Source: Patiria pectinifera (lineage: Eukaryota > Echinodermata > Asteroidea > Valvatida > Asterinidae). Taken from it: a DNA stretch of 64,000 nucleotides. Position numbers and translations under genes: made by a program. The first letter of the stretch is position 1. Each line of letters begins with the position of its first letter. The stretch is taken from contig CM057149.1 in NCBI GenBank assembly GCA_029964075.1, positions 14,084,465 to 14,148,464 of the forward strand, read 5' to 3'. Shown here piece after piece: positions 34,086 to 45,549 of this stretch. A model generated the notes under the pieces. It had not been told where the DNA came from. It was given only the letters and a program-made list of their open reading frames with translations, and ran no database searches.

Positions 34086-34510
34086 GTAATCTGAAGACAT
34101 AGTTTCGTCGGCGCTGTTTTCTGAAATGCGGTATATGTAATTTTTTTTAAGAAGATGAACCATCAGCGTTTGGTGCGCGCGCATCTGTGGTTCACATTTC
34201 ACTTCCCAAAGTTTTGTGGTGTGCGCGCGTGTGTGAGTGTGTATCAATCAACAGTTACGAATCCAATCAACGTTGGATCAACGCCCAACCGCTGTAATTT
34301 TATAAGAAACATGGCTACAAAGCCTCATTCGAAACACTTCAATTTAACCGTTATACAGTTAAAACCAAACTGATCGTCACCGTCGAGATAAAATCGAATT
34401 TCGAGATTACCTAATGTTTTGCTCTTTGCTAACGAATACTAGTGACGAGTTTTCAATTAAATTGCAGCCTCGCATTTTAAGCGTGTGATTTAATTGTTTG
34501 ACGATTAGAA
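34086..34510 (-). pseudogene. Receptor stub: class I upstream block plus first five codons, copy A
   Basis: On the minus strand, the class I upstream block leads to an ATG at 34,100 followed by MSSDY, identical to R4 and R6. The similarity then stops at a GTT/GTTG-rich run. The block carries one copy of the about 110-bp repeat and the GCATTTTAAGCGTGTGATTT motif. The receptor body has been lost, leaving promoter and start codon. Confidence 0.75.
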
Positions 34511-34945
34511 TGGTGTTGTGCATTGGGTCAAATTAACCAGGCCAAACCGACCCGAAGCATTACAGAAATCAACCGAATCCGAACCGAAACCGATCAGAAC
34601 TCCCTTAAACCAACCAGACCCGAGCGGACAAAAATTCAAGGAAAACCAATCCAAACCTACCCGAAACGGAACCGACCCTTAAAAAAACGAATATCTGGCT
34701 TTTGCAACTGTGTCCGCTTTTAACGAGCCTACATAATATAGACCGTGTGCGTGGTAGACAGAAAACCAATTGATCCTACCTAGAACATATTCTGAGTATC
34801 CCCCGTTATCCACGTAGCCAATCTCCTATATTACGTCTAATATGTCTTGACATGCAAATATATGTAAGCCGTGCGCCAGCTAATCGGAGTCGATTTCACT
34901 AAATCGTGACGTCTTTTCATTCCTAAATCAGGACTATGGTTTGAT
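34511..34945. mobile_element. hAT-like element, left part only, cut by the A/B junction
   Basis: It starts with TGGTGTTGTGC and is rich in ACCGACCCGA-type text, matching the left end of the complete copies at 44,503, 59,607 and 63,502. The right end is absent because segment B begins at 34,950. Confidence 0.65.
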
Positions 34946-37900
34946 TAAAGGTTAATTGCTCGTAGTGACTCTGAATAGTCAACTCTCGGTACACAAGAAT
35001 GGTAAGAAAAGAGTTACGTAACATCATTCATGTGTATATAGCGCGATGCTGATGCATCTTTCGTGCAGCTATGAAACACAAAGTAACTCTCCCACTGAGG
35101 AAATAAGGATTATGTTTTAAACGCAAAGAGTAAAGTACATACTGAAACAGCCTAGTTGGTAAGCTGTCTGACAGCGGACCCAGGGTTAGGGGTTCGAATC
35201 TGCTTGGTGTCATTTTTTGGTTTTTGACGCGCTTCTGTCATTTAAGAGTATTAATTTCCCCTGGTCATTTACCAACAGCAGTTAGCTCGGTCGGTCCTTA
35301 AGCTGACTCACAAGTTGGGACTGTCTGCGAAGTCCAGTTTGGCATCTGCGTACAGGTACGGGGTTCTTTTGCTGACTCGGCAGCAAGGCTTAGGGTGCCA
35401 CCTCGTTTCCTCCCTTTATGGTGCCTGACTTTCGAGTTACTTGGATGGACAGGGAAGGAGGTGTGGTGGGCCGGGTACCGAGTCCCGGAAGAGTTCTATA
35501 TTGGAAGTCGGTAAGGGGCTCATTGAGTTAGGGTCATAAGTCCGACTCCTGAAGACTTGGCCATCGCCACATAACTTTTTGTTTTATTTTCTTTCTTTTC
35601 TATCGGAGGACAATTGCAAGAATGATTAGTTCGTTATATTGAGAGCTTGCAATTGTTCTGTTATCGTTCGAAATTAATTTTCAAAATTGCTCGAAAACAC
35701 AAAATTCAATCCAGCTATAATGTTTTTATTTCATTAACGCAGACCTGCATGTGCATGCTCAGTACCTTTGCGCATATCTTTGTTTAGGCCTGTTCCCTAA
35801 TCCCAGACTGCAGGGAGGGGGGGGGGGTCTTTAAATCCTATATAGTGGATTTTTTTATATGCGAGCGCGAAGCCCTTTAGTTGTGGGGTCTGGGGACGCT
35901 TAATAGCCCCAGGAAATATTTGGATTGCAGATGCTCTGTGGCGCAAATATCACAATTGTATCGAAATATCGAAATATGCCTCCGTTATTTTGAGTCGTTA
36001 CTAATAAGAATCAGCTCAATTCGTAACTGGCTGCAATCGAGCACGTGCTTGTGTTTTGCACAGCTGTAGCTGTCAACGCCCGTAAATGAAGCGACTTCGT
36101 GCGACAGTTTGTGCCGACATGACAGAATGTACAATTTTTTGCCATGGGTATTTGCAGAACCTAATTTTAGTTATGCGGATTTTTGAGCAACGGTGTTATT
36201 AGTTTGTTCTTATTCTCTCTTCCTTTCCCCTTCCTTCTTCATTCTTCGGAACTCTGGTGCCTAGGGCCTACGAAACACTTAATCTGGGCCTGCCCGACGC
36301 ACTACAACTGGTACAAGCAAAGTGAGAAGTTGAAAAGACTATACTCCAATGTGAAACCTTACCGTTAAATGTTGTATCGTTTCATTAAACTAAGATTTTT
36401 TTTCACTGTTGGCCGATCAACGCTCCAGTGGATTCCGTCTAAGATAGGACTACAAAAAGTTGAGAACATCATATTTCAATGAAGGTTATTTTATCAGCAT
36501 CCAGCCCTATTAAAAAAAAATCCACCTGTTTCATTCTTATCATCAAATAGATAGGCCTACACTGTATTACTTTTGTTTGTCGGCTATCAAATATTCTCTA
36601 GAAAATCCTTTTCTAGAAGGATTTTGTTTTTGGAGATGCCAATTATTTTTTTATTCCTCGGTTGGAATGAATTCCTCTCTTGTTTTAAAGTTAGCATTAA
36701 CCACTGATCTTTTAACATCCAATACTTAAAACAACATGTTCATATCTTTAAATCATTGCGTTCCACAAACCCAAGCCCCCATAACACCAACCTCTTTGAA
36801 CACACTTACAGGTGTACTTGCTATATATCTCGGCCAAAATGATAAAGGGGAAGATAGGACAATCCGCTGAAAAAAAGAGAAACAAGAAGTACTTGCTCGG
36901 AGTTCATGATGTGGAAGGACGCCTCTAAGCAGATTTGCTCCATGCACTCGACGTGATAACGTAGTTGTGCGAAGCCGCTAAACTATATTTTTCTTTGGTA
37001 ATATCATGCAGATATGTAACATTCTAAATCATTTTATTAATAGCACTACTCGTGTGCCTCATGGGAAACTTCCTAAAAGCGACTAAAAATTGTTTCGGAC
37101 AGTTCACAGCTCATTATGTTAATGAGCTTTACTGTACAGGAACATGTATGTGCAGGATTCAGAGATAAGGGGTGGTAATAATGTGAACAATTTCCCCCTA
37201 TTCTTTCAATGCACTTTGTATCATGTGTATTATTGTTTATGGCTCGACATGATTTTGAAGTAAACAATTTGTTTTTCCTTTTTTAATTAATTATTCAATT
37301 ACTTAAGTAAGTCAAGCAATTAAAATATGAATGAGATAATTTATCTTATTTTAAAGATTGTATGGTTTTTTTTACTTTGTACAATTAAACATTGAATTAA
37401 ATGCGGTGCTAGTCTTATGTCAACAGTTTCGACTTGGGCGATGATGTCTACAATTCAAATAATGAAACGCGTTTTTGGAATAACGGTTCTTAGAATCGCG
37501 TTCAAATTACCCGTCGGGTACACAAACCACCGTAGACTCCATTACAATTGCATGGTCATCTGCAAGGGGAAAAAAGTGTAATGTGTGTTGACCTGGCATT
37601 CAGGAGTCAGATTCGGGAATTAAATTTTAGGAATCTTTAGGGGTCTCGGAGTTCCCGACCCACAATATGCACTTTCTTTCTTGCTTACTGCTGCAGTGAA
37701 TTTCAATGCGGGACAGTTTGCGCTAACGAGTGAGGATTCGGACATGTGTTGGGCCAGCACATGTGAGAATAACTTCACACTGCAGTGGAAACACTCATTC
37801 CCTGTTGAAAATAAATTTGAATTTCCTGCTGACTGAAAGTCAGGCACGAGCAGTGTAAAACCGTGCCGACGCTGCTCCAGACTTTCCAAGAGCTGAACCT

Positions 37901-38265
37901 ACCACACGCACACCAGTCGTTAGCAAACCCTCAATATATGTTTCAAATGACGACTGTAGCTCTCTACAAACTGAGTTAACGTTCTCGCCGATGAGATTGT
38001 TTGAAATCAACAAATGCGAATAATATACTCACACACAGTGATCGAGTGTTTCTTTTGACGCCGATTTAATTATTGTCTGCAGTTTCTGCATAGACATCTC
38101 CAAGTAATAGTATATCAGTGGCTATAATTTTCACTTCTACAATCACATTTCTTTGAGGATTTGAAACGCTGCTATATAACAGTCACGCTTGTGGCACCAG
38201 GCGCCGCCATTTTGGGAACAGTTTTGATGACCTTATTACCTCTTGTTTGGACGTTGACCTTATAA

Positions 38266-38708
38266 CTAAAGAAGCGCACTACAGCGGTTAATTGTTTTTC
38301 TTTGCCAGCGTCTCAGTCTCTGCACTTTGCGGATTAAGGCACGCCTGCAACGGAGCATCATCTTCATCATGGCTCGCTTATAAATTCCGTTCATAGAGGC
38401 GTCAATAATAGGGTTGATGGTGAAGTTCAGAGAGCTTAACCATCGGCAAGCTACCAGCGACCAGGGGGCCAATGGGGTTGGGTAGACCTAAGGAGGTATG
38501 TGGCGTGCATGATGATGGTACAGAAGAAAGGCTGCCAGCAGACTATGAAGGAGCCTGCCAGTTTGGCAATCACCTCAAAGGATTTCTTCATACGAGCAGC
38601 AAAGATGATCCTCGGCTGCTGTTTTTCGGCGGTTGACGGGCGCCAGCGGCTGTGACCGTACGGCGCGACGGTACTGGCAAGGACTCTTACTTGCCAGCTT
38701 GGCGTCAT
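38266..38708 (-). pseudogene. TM6-TM7 fragment of an unrelated class A GPCR, copy B
   Basis: Same fragment as 31,351-31,719: loop 3, TM6 with CWQP, TM7 NPIIDA. A small insertion in loop 3 of the extracellular side (near 38,478) shifts the frame between TM6 and TM7. A base change removes the stop after RCRRA so the tail frame runs on. Clearly non-functional. Confidence 0.8.
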
Positions 38709-39475
38709 CGGCCTCTAAGCCAGTCGGGTTCCTGTTCGTAGATCTGCCAGTGCTGCAACTGGGCATTTCAGTTCTCATTGCAACTCCAACATGTCTGCTA
38801 CTTGGATTTGGTGCAGGGACATTCCCAGTCGCATCTGTGTTTCTCTAGGGACCAATTCGCCGTAGGCGGTTGAGCTTCCAATTAATGGCCCGAGCTGTAC
38901 CTATGATCATCGAGGATAATCGAGGATAATCGTGGAAACCCCGAAAAATACATGATGAAACGAGAAGATGATATTATGTCTTATAATTAGCCGATGCTCC
39001 CGGGTAACACCCGTTTGCTTGATAAACCCGTCGGGTGAAGTCGAGCAACACGGATACACCCACCATTACAAACAAGCCACGTCCCGATGATAACGGCCAG
39101 CAAAATAGAGCAATTGTATCGGGCCAACTTTCACCCGAAGTTCACACCAATAAGAGCTCGCAGTCCCGTGCACGGCTTCCACCCATCGTTTTACCAACCT
39201 TCAAGTTCATGGCCAACACAACGCTCTAATAGCAAAACAAATGAGGGTATACAAATCGTGATTTGGCGGACGTAAGAAATTTTGGGCGTATTTGCTGATC
39301 TGCTCCCTTGAATGAAAAAAAAATTACTGGTGGAGCACAGATGATTTCTGAAGAAAACATTTCCCCGGAAAATTCCTTTGTTATTTTAAGCTGTTACTTT
39401 CTTCAACGTCTTCTCAGCATGACTGTATTTTCCTTTGGACATCTGCCGAGGGACTAACTCTAGGATGAAACATTA

Positions 39476-40893
39476 GGGGCTTTCACACTAGACGAATTCC
39501 CCGGCAATTCCCCGGGAAATTGCCGGGGAATTTCGGTCGGTCTGTTCACACTACAAAAAAATCCCCGGGGAATTCCCGGGGAAAAGCTTTTCCCCGGGAA
39601 TTTTTTACCCCTGCTCGGGAGTAGGGTTAAAGGAGAAATCCCCGGGGTTTTACGTATTTCCCGGGGAAAAGCAACTAGTGTGAACGTCGGCGGGTTTGAA
39701 CTTACCCCACCTTTTTTTCACCTGTATCGATCGCATTTTGCGACACAATATTCAAGTGCTCCGAACTTTTTGAAATAAATGGCAATGCAAACGGTGTTCA
39801 GTTTGTCGATCGGGCCGTCGCGTGACTGAAATACTCACAACTTCAGTTCGCAGCGCCTGGAAATGCAACTTGTATCCTCAAAAACATAACCATTTTCCAG
39901 CAACATTTGAACTAACATGTAGGCATTATCCATGATAATTTTCCAACTGAAAGACTCCCAACTAATTCGCGTACGCTGCGCCTGGAAAATCTCACCCACT
40001 TTTATCCTCCAAAACAGACAACTGTCATCCAACAACGTACGTGTACATGCATTTTCCATGACAATTTCTTCGACGCACGTGCTGAGTTGCAGTACTGCAG
40101 TACTGCGTCACCAATGTGGATCACACCATTTACTTTAGGGGTGTACCATATTCTTTCTTTTTTTAAAGAATATTTACCAGCATTTCCAAAATTATACAAA
40201 ATTCTCTTTATGAAGTTCGAAACATTTCAATGTTAGAAAAGAAGCTCCTCAACATCGCAATGTAATTTTTGTTAAGAATTTATTCGAGAAACGATGTAAA
40301 ACTTTAAAAAGGGTATTAAAAGCACCCCTTTAGTTACGGTATCATTGGATGATCCGTCCATATGATGCGAGGCGAATTGCCGTATGTTTTCCGAAGAAAA
40401 TTGCGATGGAAAAGTTGATTTTTTGACGTTGCAAAGTCGTTGCTAAATATAAAAATTTGATAAGATTGGTAGTAAAAAGAGGCCTGTTTGTTCTTATGGC
40501 ATGCTCCCGACAATGCATGCGGGAACATTTCATCGGCCCGGCTCGGAAGAGCGGGTTAATTGGCCGGGCGCCGGGCCGGCTCCGTGTCCATCGCATATCG
40601 GGGGATAGGTAGGTAGCAATTCTCGATGCGAATTTCTCAACGTCATCATCAACGAGAAACTGAAAGTTTTCTCGAAATTAATGGCGGCCGACTGTCCGCC
40701 TGAAAACTTTTGCACAATTCCCGGGGTTTGATTGCGAGTGTGAAACGATCGTGCATATTCCCGGGAAATAGTGTCCCCGGGAGTTATCAAATGTGTCAAG
40801 TGTGAATGGTTGCTGGGGTGTTGGTGGGGTAAAAAATCCCCGGGAATTTCCCGGGGATTTATTTCCCGGGGATTGGCTGTGCAGTGTGAAAAG
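39476..40893. mobile_element. Harbinger-like non-autonomous DNA transposon, about 1.4 kb
   Basis: It begins with GGGGCTTTCACACT and ends with the inverse-type AGTGTGAAAAGGCC, with TTA next to both ends. Both subterminal regions are packed with CCCCGGGGAATT-type palindromes. Copies A and C show the same surroundings (GATGAAACTATTAGCATTAC) without it. The interior of about 1 kb holds no transposase-like frame, so it needed another element for movement. Harbinger is proposed from the terminal bases and TTA site. Confidence 0.65.
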
Positions 40894-41513
40894 GCCTTAT
40901 TAGCATTACATGCAACAATAATGACATCATGACAGATCATTTAATACACGGCAGTCAGTTTTTATGTGCGTGCCCTTTGCTTAACAGGGACATGCAGGAG
41001 TAGACCTCTGGTACCTAAAGATCGACCTAGTTGGTACCGATATTCAATTTAAAAATATTAACAATAATCTCAAAGATAGCTGCTGTATAAAAGGATATAT
41101 AGTCTTGAGGGTTACATTACCATCATTACCATGATTTAATGAGCAGAATCTGCTCATTAAATCTACATCTGATGTAGATTTCTTTTTCTATAATAAAAAA
41201 AATAGAGTTTGTAGGACTATGAACAAACGCACGGTGTTGGGCTAAGTTTGGTTTGAAAATGAAGACCCCCCGGATTACTCTATCAGTTCCCATAAAAACG
41301 ATTGATATCTCTCGCAGTTGTTTTAATATTGATTTTGAAAGAATAAATCTAGAAATATTTGGCTGCTTGTAATCTGATACTTGATGACGCCAACGAGACG
41401 TCATTACCGGAAAGCTCGAGAGCTATATTGACTGTGCTATTTGAAGCAAACATCTGGATTATATCTCTCGCGGTTGATTTTTTCAGCATTGTTTTTAAGG
41501 TTTCAGGGTAAAT

Positions 41514-41712
41514 GTTTCCGTTTTCTTCAGTTTATTTCAGTTGATTTCGGGTTACCTAAACTGGCTTAACGGACGCGACTCGACCCAATAATCGCAAACA
41601 CAAAACTGAAACCGACCCGACCAAACTAGAAATGATGGACAAACCGACCCGACCCGAATTCGGTTTTGGGGCGGATCGGTTTCGGTTTCAGGACGGATTT
41701 GCACAACACTAA
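41514..41712. mobile_element. hAT-like element, right part only
   Basis: Matches the right ends at 60,543-60,735, 45,400-45,549 and 63,800-63,944, ending GCACAACACTA and followed by TTTGGAAT. The left part is missing because of the junction with segment B. Confidence 0.65.
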
Positions 41713-42300
41713 TTTGGAATCAAATTATTTCCTGGTTTGAGAAGTTGCAGAAAATAGAAAAGTAAACAGGTTAATTAAAAGTCCTCGTAAATAAGAATCT
41801 GCTGAACAGGCTGTCGTGGCGCTGTGTGTCAATAAATAAGGATACACAACAGACTGTTGTGGCGCTGTGTGTCATTATTAGTGTGTTGAAGCAGTTATAA
41901 CGTGTGGTTGGCGCCTGGTCGATGATAATGGCCCATGCGAGCCGAGCCATTTTTACTTAAAAACTAAAAATACTTAAAAACTAAAATTCGAAACGGTTAC
42001 ATCATTATATTGCCATCTGTGTTTGGTGGTCATTTCCATATGAACCTCTATGATATGTTCGGAACCTTAAATGTGATTGACCTACTCCGGGAAAATATAC
42101 GTCACTATATAAACCATCAAGGAAACAACTTTGCGGATTTGGTAAACATTAAAGTCCTCTATTTTCCTACCTTTATTTACAGGCATACCTTTAAGATTAA
42201 AGGAGAGAAAATCAGGCTTGATCAACTAGAAGTTTTGGGATTTTCGTGCTAAAGGAACAAAACAGTGCGTAACCATTTTGTGAGCAACTTTGGTCTTCTT
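41713..42300. repeat. Receptor spacer repeat
   Basis: Shared with 60,736-61,262 and, more diverged, 45,550-45,990. It includes a small tandem copy of GACTGTTGTGGCGCTGTGTG-type text at 41,810-41,880. No gene recognised. Confidence 0.6.
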
Positions 42301-42301
42301 C

Positions 42302-42545
42302 TTCAGTCCGGTGGCGCAGTTTGCGCTGCGGTGGCCATTACCAGTCCACGCCAACAATCTCGATCAGCTGCAGATCTGCATCTGCAAGTCCCTTTCCTGT
42401 CCACTGCTTTATATCATTCGTCCATGATGTTATTGGACGACCGCTTCGTCTCTTTCCATCGACTGACCCCCGGATTATTTCTTTGTCGATTCCTCAGTGG
42501 CGCACGACGTGGCGAAAGAAACGCATCTTCCGCATAGCCATCTGT
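42302..42545 (-). mobile_element. 3' tail of a non-LTR retrotransposon (LINE), copy near R4
   Basis: The minus-strand reading gives the RT C-terminal pattern FGHVVRR, then RGRP, W.NDIKQWTGKG, and, after a frameshift, a DCWR-type ending. It is 5' truncated. It is absent from the related spacer at about 45,990, which shows an uninterrupted version. Duplicate at 61,270-61,510. Confidence 0.7.
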
Positions 42546-42875
42546 TTTCTCAGCATCAACTCACTCGTAAAGTGTCACATGTTCACGTTCAAATACATAC
42601 CAAGGGCCTACTCCAACAATGGTAAAAGGCAATAAAGTTCGGCATTAAAATGCGGAGTTTTGGACCATGGTCCAACACGAATCTTGCTAAGCCGTGGCTC
42701 TAGCGGTGAATTTGGCCGGCAATAACAGCCACCGTTTGTGTGTTCGTGGCTTCGTTTAGTTTAGTTTATTTTGGTCGACTTTGTTTGCTCTATTAAAAGA
42801 CTTCTTTGGTTTTAAAGTGCGACTCTGAAACGCCTGTTTTGAATGAAAGTGTCCAATGTAAATGCTACACTCCGC

Positions 42876-43922
42876 TTAAGATGTTTGAACAACGTGCATT
42901 ACATTTGTGTTCATTCTTGAGGAAGCAGCTGTCATTGAAATGGTATTCCCATCCTCCACTCGATTTCTACGACGCCGCTTGAGTACTAGTTTTCTCAGCT
43001 CTGAGCGAAATTTCTCGTACTTGAAGCAGTAAATGACTGGGTTTACGAGCATGTTGCAGGCCACCAGGCTGGTAAAGATATCGTACAACGGAGTGATCCA
43101 ATCGCCTGAAAGTTGTTGATACAGGTACACCACTTCTATTGGTGTCCAGCACAACACAAACATTATACCTATCAGCATTGTCGTAACGAGAACGTTTTTC
43201 TTGGTTTTATTTGTGACATATCGAGCACCGTTCATTGGATCAGAAGATTTCTTGGTAAGCTTGATGAATATTCGGCTGTATGTATAGATCAAAATGGTAA
43301 TGGGAACCAAGTATTCGATAGTAATCACCGCCAACGTTTCGAAAACCTTCAAACCAGTTTCCAACTCCGTAGGTTGACATTGTCCGTCTTTAACTTCCAA
43401 AATAAATACAAAATGAGAACCGTATATGAAGCCAATAGCCCAGGCAGTTCCCATGGCAAACTTCAGCTTGCCCGAGGACCAAATATTGCGATGTTTCACC
43501 GGGTGGCAAGTCGCCATAAACCGCTCCAGCGATATCATGACGAGGTTGTAGGTGGATGTCACATTCATACACCATATGATAATACCAAAGTTAATGAACC
43601 GACAAGTTAATTGGTCGGATATATCACCATCGAGGAACACTCGTTTTGGGTTGATCCGCAACACTACCTGCCAAATGAAAAACACAACGCCAGCAACACA
43701 GTCGATGGTTGACTGATGCAAGATGAGACGATCTGTGAAGGAGCTGAACACACGTCGTCTGAGCAGCATAACGGTGATGACCATGCCGTTACCAAGCACA
43801 GCCAGGCAGGCGATGAGTGTGTACACTGCAGCAAGTTGAGGGCAAATCAGATTCTGTGTCGAGTCGTTGTTGGTTGTGTTGTCCAAATCCGTTGAGATTC
43901 CTTTCAGGTAGTCTGAAGACAT
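42876..43922 (-). CDS. R4: intact single-exon class A orphan GPCR
   Basis: 348 residues, start MSSDYLKG, close pair of R6. N-terminal sequons NTT (15) and NDS (19). N45 in TM1, D74 in TM2, C107/C182, ERF 133-135, W161, P207/Y215, CWTP 258-261, NPVIY 294-298, helix 8 and the tail RRNRVEDGNTISMTAASS ending VVQTS. No disabling change. Differences from R6 are few and scattered: for example CP versus GP at residues 27-28, FTD versus FTN in loop 1 and CRFINFGI versus CWLIDVGV at the start of TM3. The last group lies at the extracellular end of TM3, a usual ligand-contact zone. It has a class I upstream block. Confidence 0.93.
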   Translation of the reverse strand: MSSDYLKGISTDLDNTTNNDSTQNLICPQLAAVYTLIACLAVLGNGMVITVMLLRRRVFSSFTDRLILHQSTIDCVAGVVFFIWQVVLRINPKRVFLDGDISDQLTCRFINFGIIIWCMNVTSTYNLVMISLERFMATCHPVKHRNIWSSGKLKFAMGTAWAIGFIYGSHFVFILEVKDGQCQPTELETGLKVFETLAVITIEYLVPITILIYTYSRIFIKLTKKSSDPMNGARYVTNKTKKNVLVTTMLIGIMFVLCWTPIEVVYLYQQLSGDWITPLYDIFTSLVACNMLVNPVIYCFKYEKFRSELRKLVLKRRRRNRVEDGNTISMTAASSRMNTNVMHVVQTS

Positions 43923-44502
43923 GATTTCTCGGCACCCGTTGTCTTTAAGAACATATACCGTCAGTGTGTGGTGCGCATCTGTGGTTCAGATTTCACTTCT
44001 CAACATGTTTGTGTGAGTGTGTACCAATCCTCAGCTATGAATTTAATCAACGTTCCACTCCGATTTTGTGAGACAAAGACACCTATCTTCTATAAATACG
44101 AAAACGTGAGGTATCTACTTCATGCATTAGTGTGGTCCACATCTTTGGTTCAGACTTCATATACCAATGAGTTTCAGTGAGTGAGTACCAATCCACAGCC
44201 ACAAATTCAATCAACGTTCCACTGTGATTTAATCACCCAAAGACAACCGTCTTCTTTATGATTGCATGCAACTTCGCCCAATCGCTGTAATTTAATAAGA
44301 AACATGCCTACAAAGCAATTGGAAAATTTGTATTTCTACCGTTGTACAGTTAAAAGAAAACTGCTCGTCACCGCTGAGATAGAATCGAATGTCGAGGTCA
44401 CCAAATGTTTTGCTCTTTGCTGATGATTACTAGTGACGAGTTTTCAATCAAATCGCAGCCACGCATTTCAAGCGTGTGATTTGATTGCTCGAGATTTGGA
44501 AT
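43923..44502 (-). promoter_or_regulatory. Class I upstream block of R4
   Basis: Has both copies of the about 110-bp direct repeat (starting near 43,975 and 44,135), a CTATAAATA run at about 44,091, and the GCATTTCAAGCGTGTGATTT motif near 44,463. It ends at the TTTGGAAT target site of the hAT-like element. Confidence 0.55.
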
Positions 44503-45549
44503 AGCATTGTGCATCGGGTCGAATTGACCAGGCCAAACCGACCCGAAGCATAATAGAAATAAACCAAATCCGAACCGAAACAGATCTGAACTCCCTAAAA
44601 CCGACCTGACCCGACCTGACAAACATTCAAGGAAACCGACCCGTAAAAATAAACGGAATATCACGTTTGGGCAACTGTATCCGCTTTTTGCGCGTGAACT
44701 CACACCCGCCTCGCCTCGCGTGTAAATCGTCGCCTTTCTGCAATTGAATCATACCGTACGGCACTCACAACGTGACCTACTGGTGGGCGGGCCTACATGT
44801 TAAAGGGAAAATACAACATTTGCAAACATCAAAAAATAAAACTACCAAATCATTTTGAAATACCTTGCTGGACTGTTAGTGAATGACAGTGTAAAGCATC
44901 CTGTAAAATCATGGCACCTGGTATACTGTCATTTTCAAGAAAAGTGCTATTTTTGTATCAATTTCCAAAGCTGATCGGCCGATCAGCGTTGGAAACAACT
45001 GGCTTTTTTTTCAAATACTTGCCCCAATTGACCATCGCACTTGTTTGCAATCGATTACAAACCTATGAACGGGTACGAGCCAGCTAGACTGGTTCCCTAA
45101 CCTTACAATTCCCCAATGTATGTAAACTGCTCTGTTTCTTCTTATATGGAGTCAGGGAACCAGACTACAGGAAAATGATTGTTTTTCTTGGTTTTTATAG
45201 CATTTTCAAACCCAAAACCTCAACAAAGTTAGTGTAACTATATTTGCTATATATTTCCAACCCCCCAATTCCATCCATTTCTGAAAATTACAGCAAAAGC
45301 AAATGATGTATATTCCCTTTAATAGACTGTGCGTGGTATGCAGAAAACCAATTGATCGCACCGGCACACAGTGACTCCGCAAGAAATATTGAGATGTGTG
45401 AATTTGCGAACTGTTTCTGTTTTCTTCGGTTTATTTCGGTTGTATTCAGGTTTTTTCCAAACTGGCTTAACCGACCCAACCCGACCCGACCCAAATTCGG
45501 TTTTGTGTCGGGTCGGTTTCTGTATCGGGACAGTTTTGCACAACACTAG
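44503..45549. mobile_element. hAT-like non-autonomous element with a nested MITE, upstream of R4
   Basis: It begins AGCATTGTGC, ends GCACAACACTAG and is flanked on both sides by the 8-bp duplication TTTGGAAT (44,495-44,502 and 45,550-45,557). Both ends are rich in ACCGACCCGA and its inverse. 8-bp duplications are typical of hAT elements. No transposase. A 520-bp MITE sits inside (44,802-45,322). R2's flank lacks the element. Confidence 0.8.
44802..45322. mobile_element. TTAA-target MITE, about 520 bp, nested
   Basis: TTAA at both borders is followed by inverted ends AGGGAA(A/T)ATACA(A/T)CATTTGC of about 20 bp. The hAT-like elements at 34,729, 59,826 and 63,745 lack it; the first two show GCCTACAT joined directly to ATAGACCGTGTGCGTGG. 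TTAA targeting is typical of piggyBac-type elements; the family is a proposal. Confidence 0.75.

Larger units (their letters stand above)
28014..34945. repeat. Segmental duplication, copy A (about 6.9 kb)
   Basis: Starts with GGTTAATTGCTCGTAG and is colinear with B (34,950-41,510) and C (53,250-60,045), with only scattered differences per line of sequence. It contains a tRNA-like SINE, a GPCR TM6-TM7 remnant, a foldback element, palindromes, a receptor 5' stub and the left part of a hAT-like element. It is directly followed by copy B. The stretches between the named parts (28,650-31,350; 31,800-32,400; 32,820-34,085) show no supported gene. Confidence 0.92.
34950..41510. repeat. Segmental duplication, copy B (about 6.6 kb)
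   Basis: Colinear with A and C from GGTTAATTGCTCGTAG to about 41,507. It lacks the foldback element but contains a unique insertion at 39,476-40,893. It lacks the part of A and C after TTTCAAGG (33,490 and 58,583 equivalents), and joins instead directly to the right part of a hAT-like element. Its palindromes are at 41,132-41,180. No supported gene beyond the GPCR fragment. Confidence 0.92.

Noticed and set aside
34511-34690. ACCGACCCGA-rich stretches as telomere-like or G-quadruplex arrays
   Set aside because: They are irregular and always lie at the ends of the hAT-like elements, so they are transposon ends.
43113-43610. 161-165 codon plus-strand frames opposite R4 and R6 (also 62,093-62,578)
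   Set aside because: They are antisense shadows of well-conserved receptor genes; their conservation is explained by the receptor frame and they show no domain.
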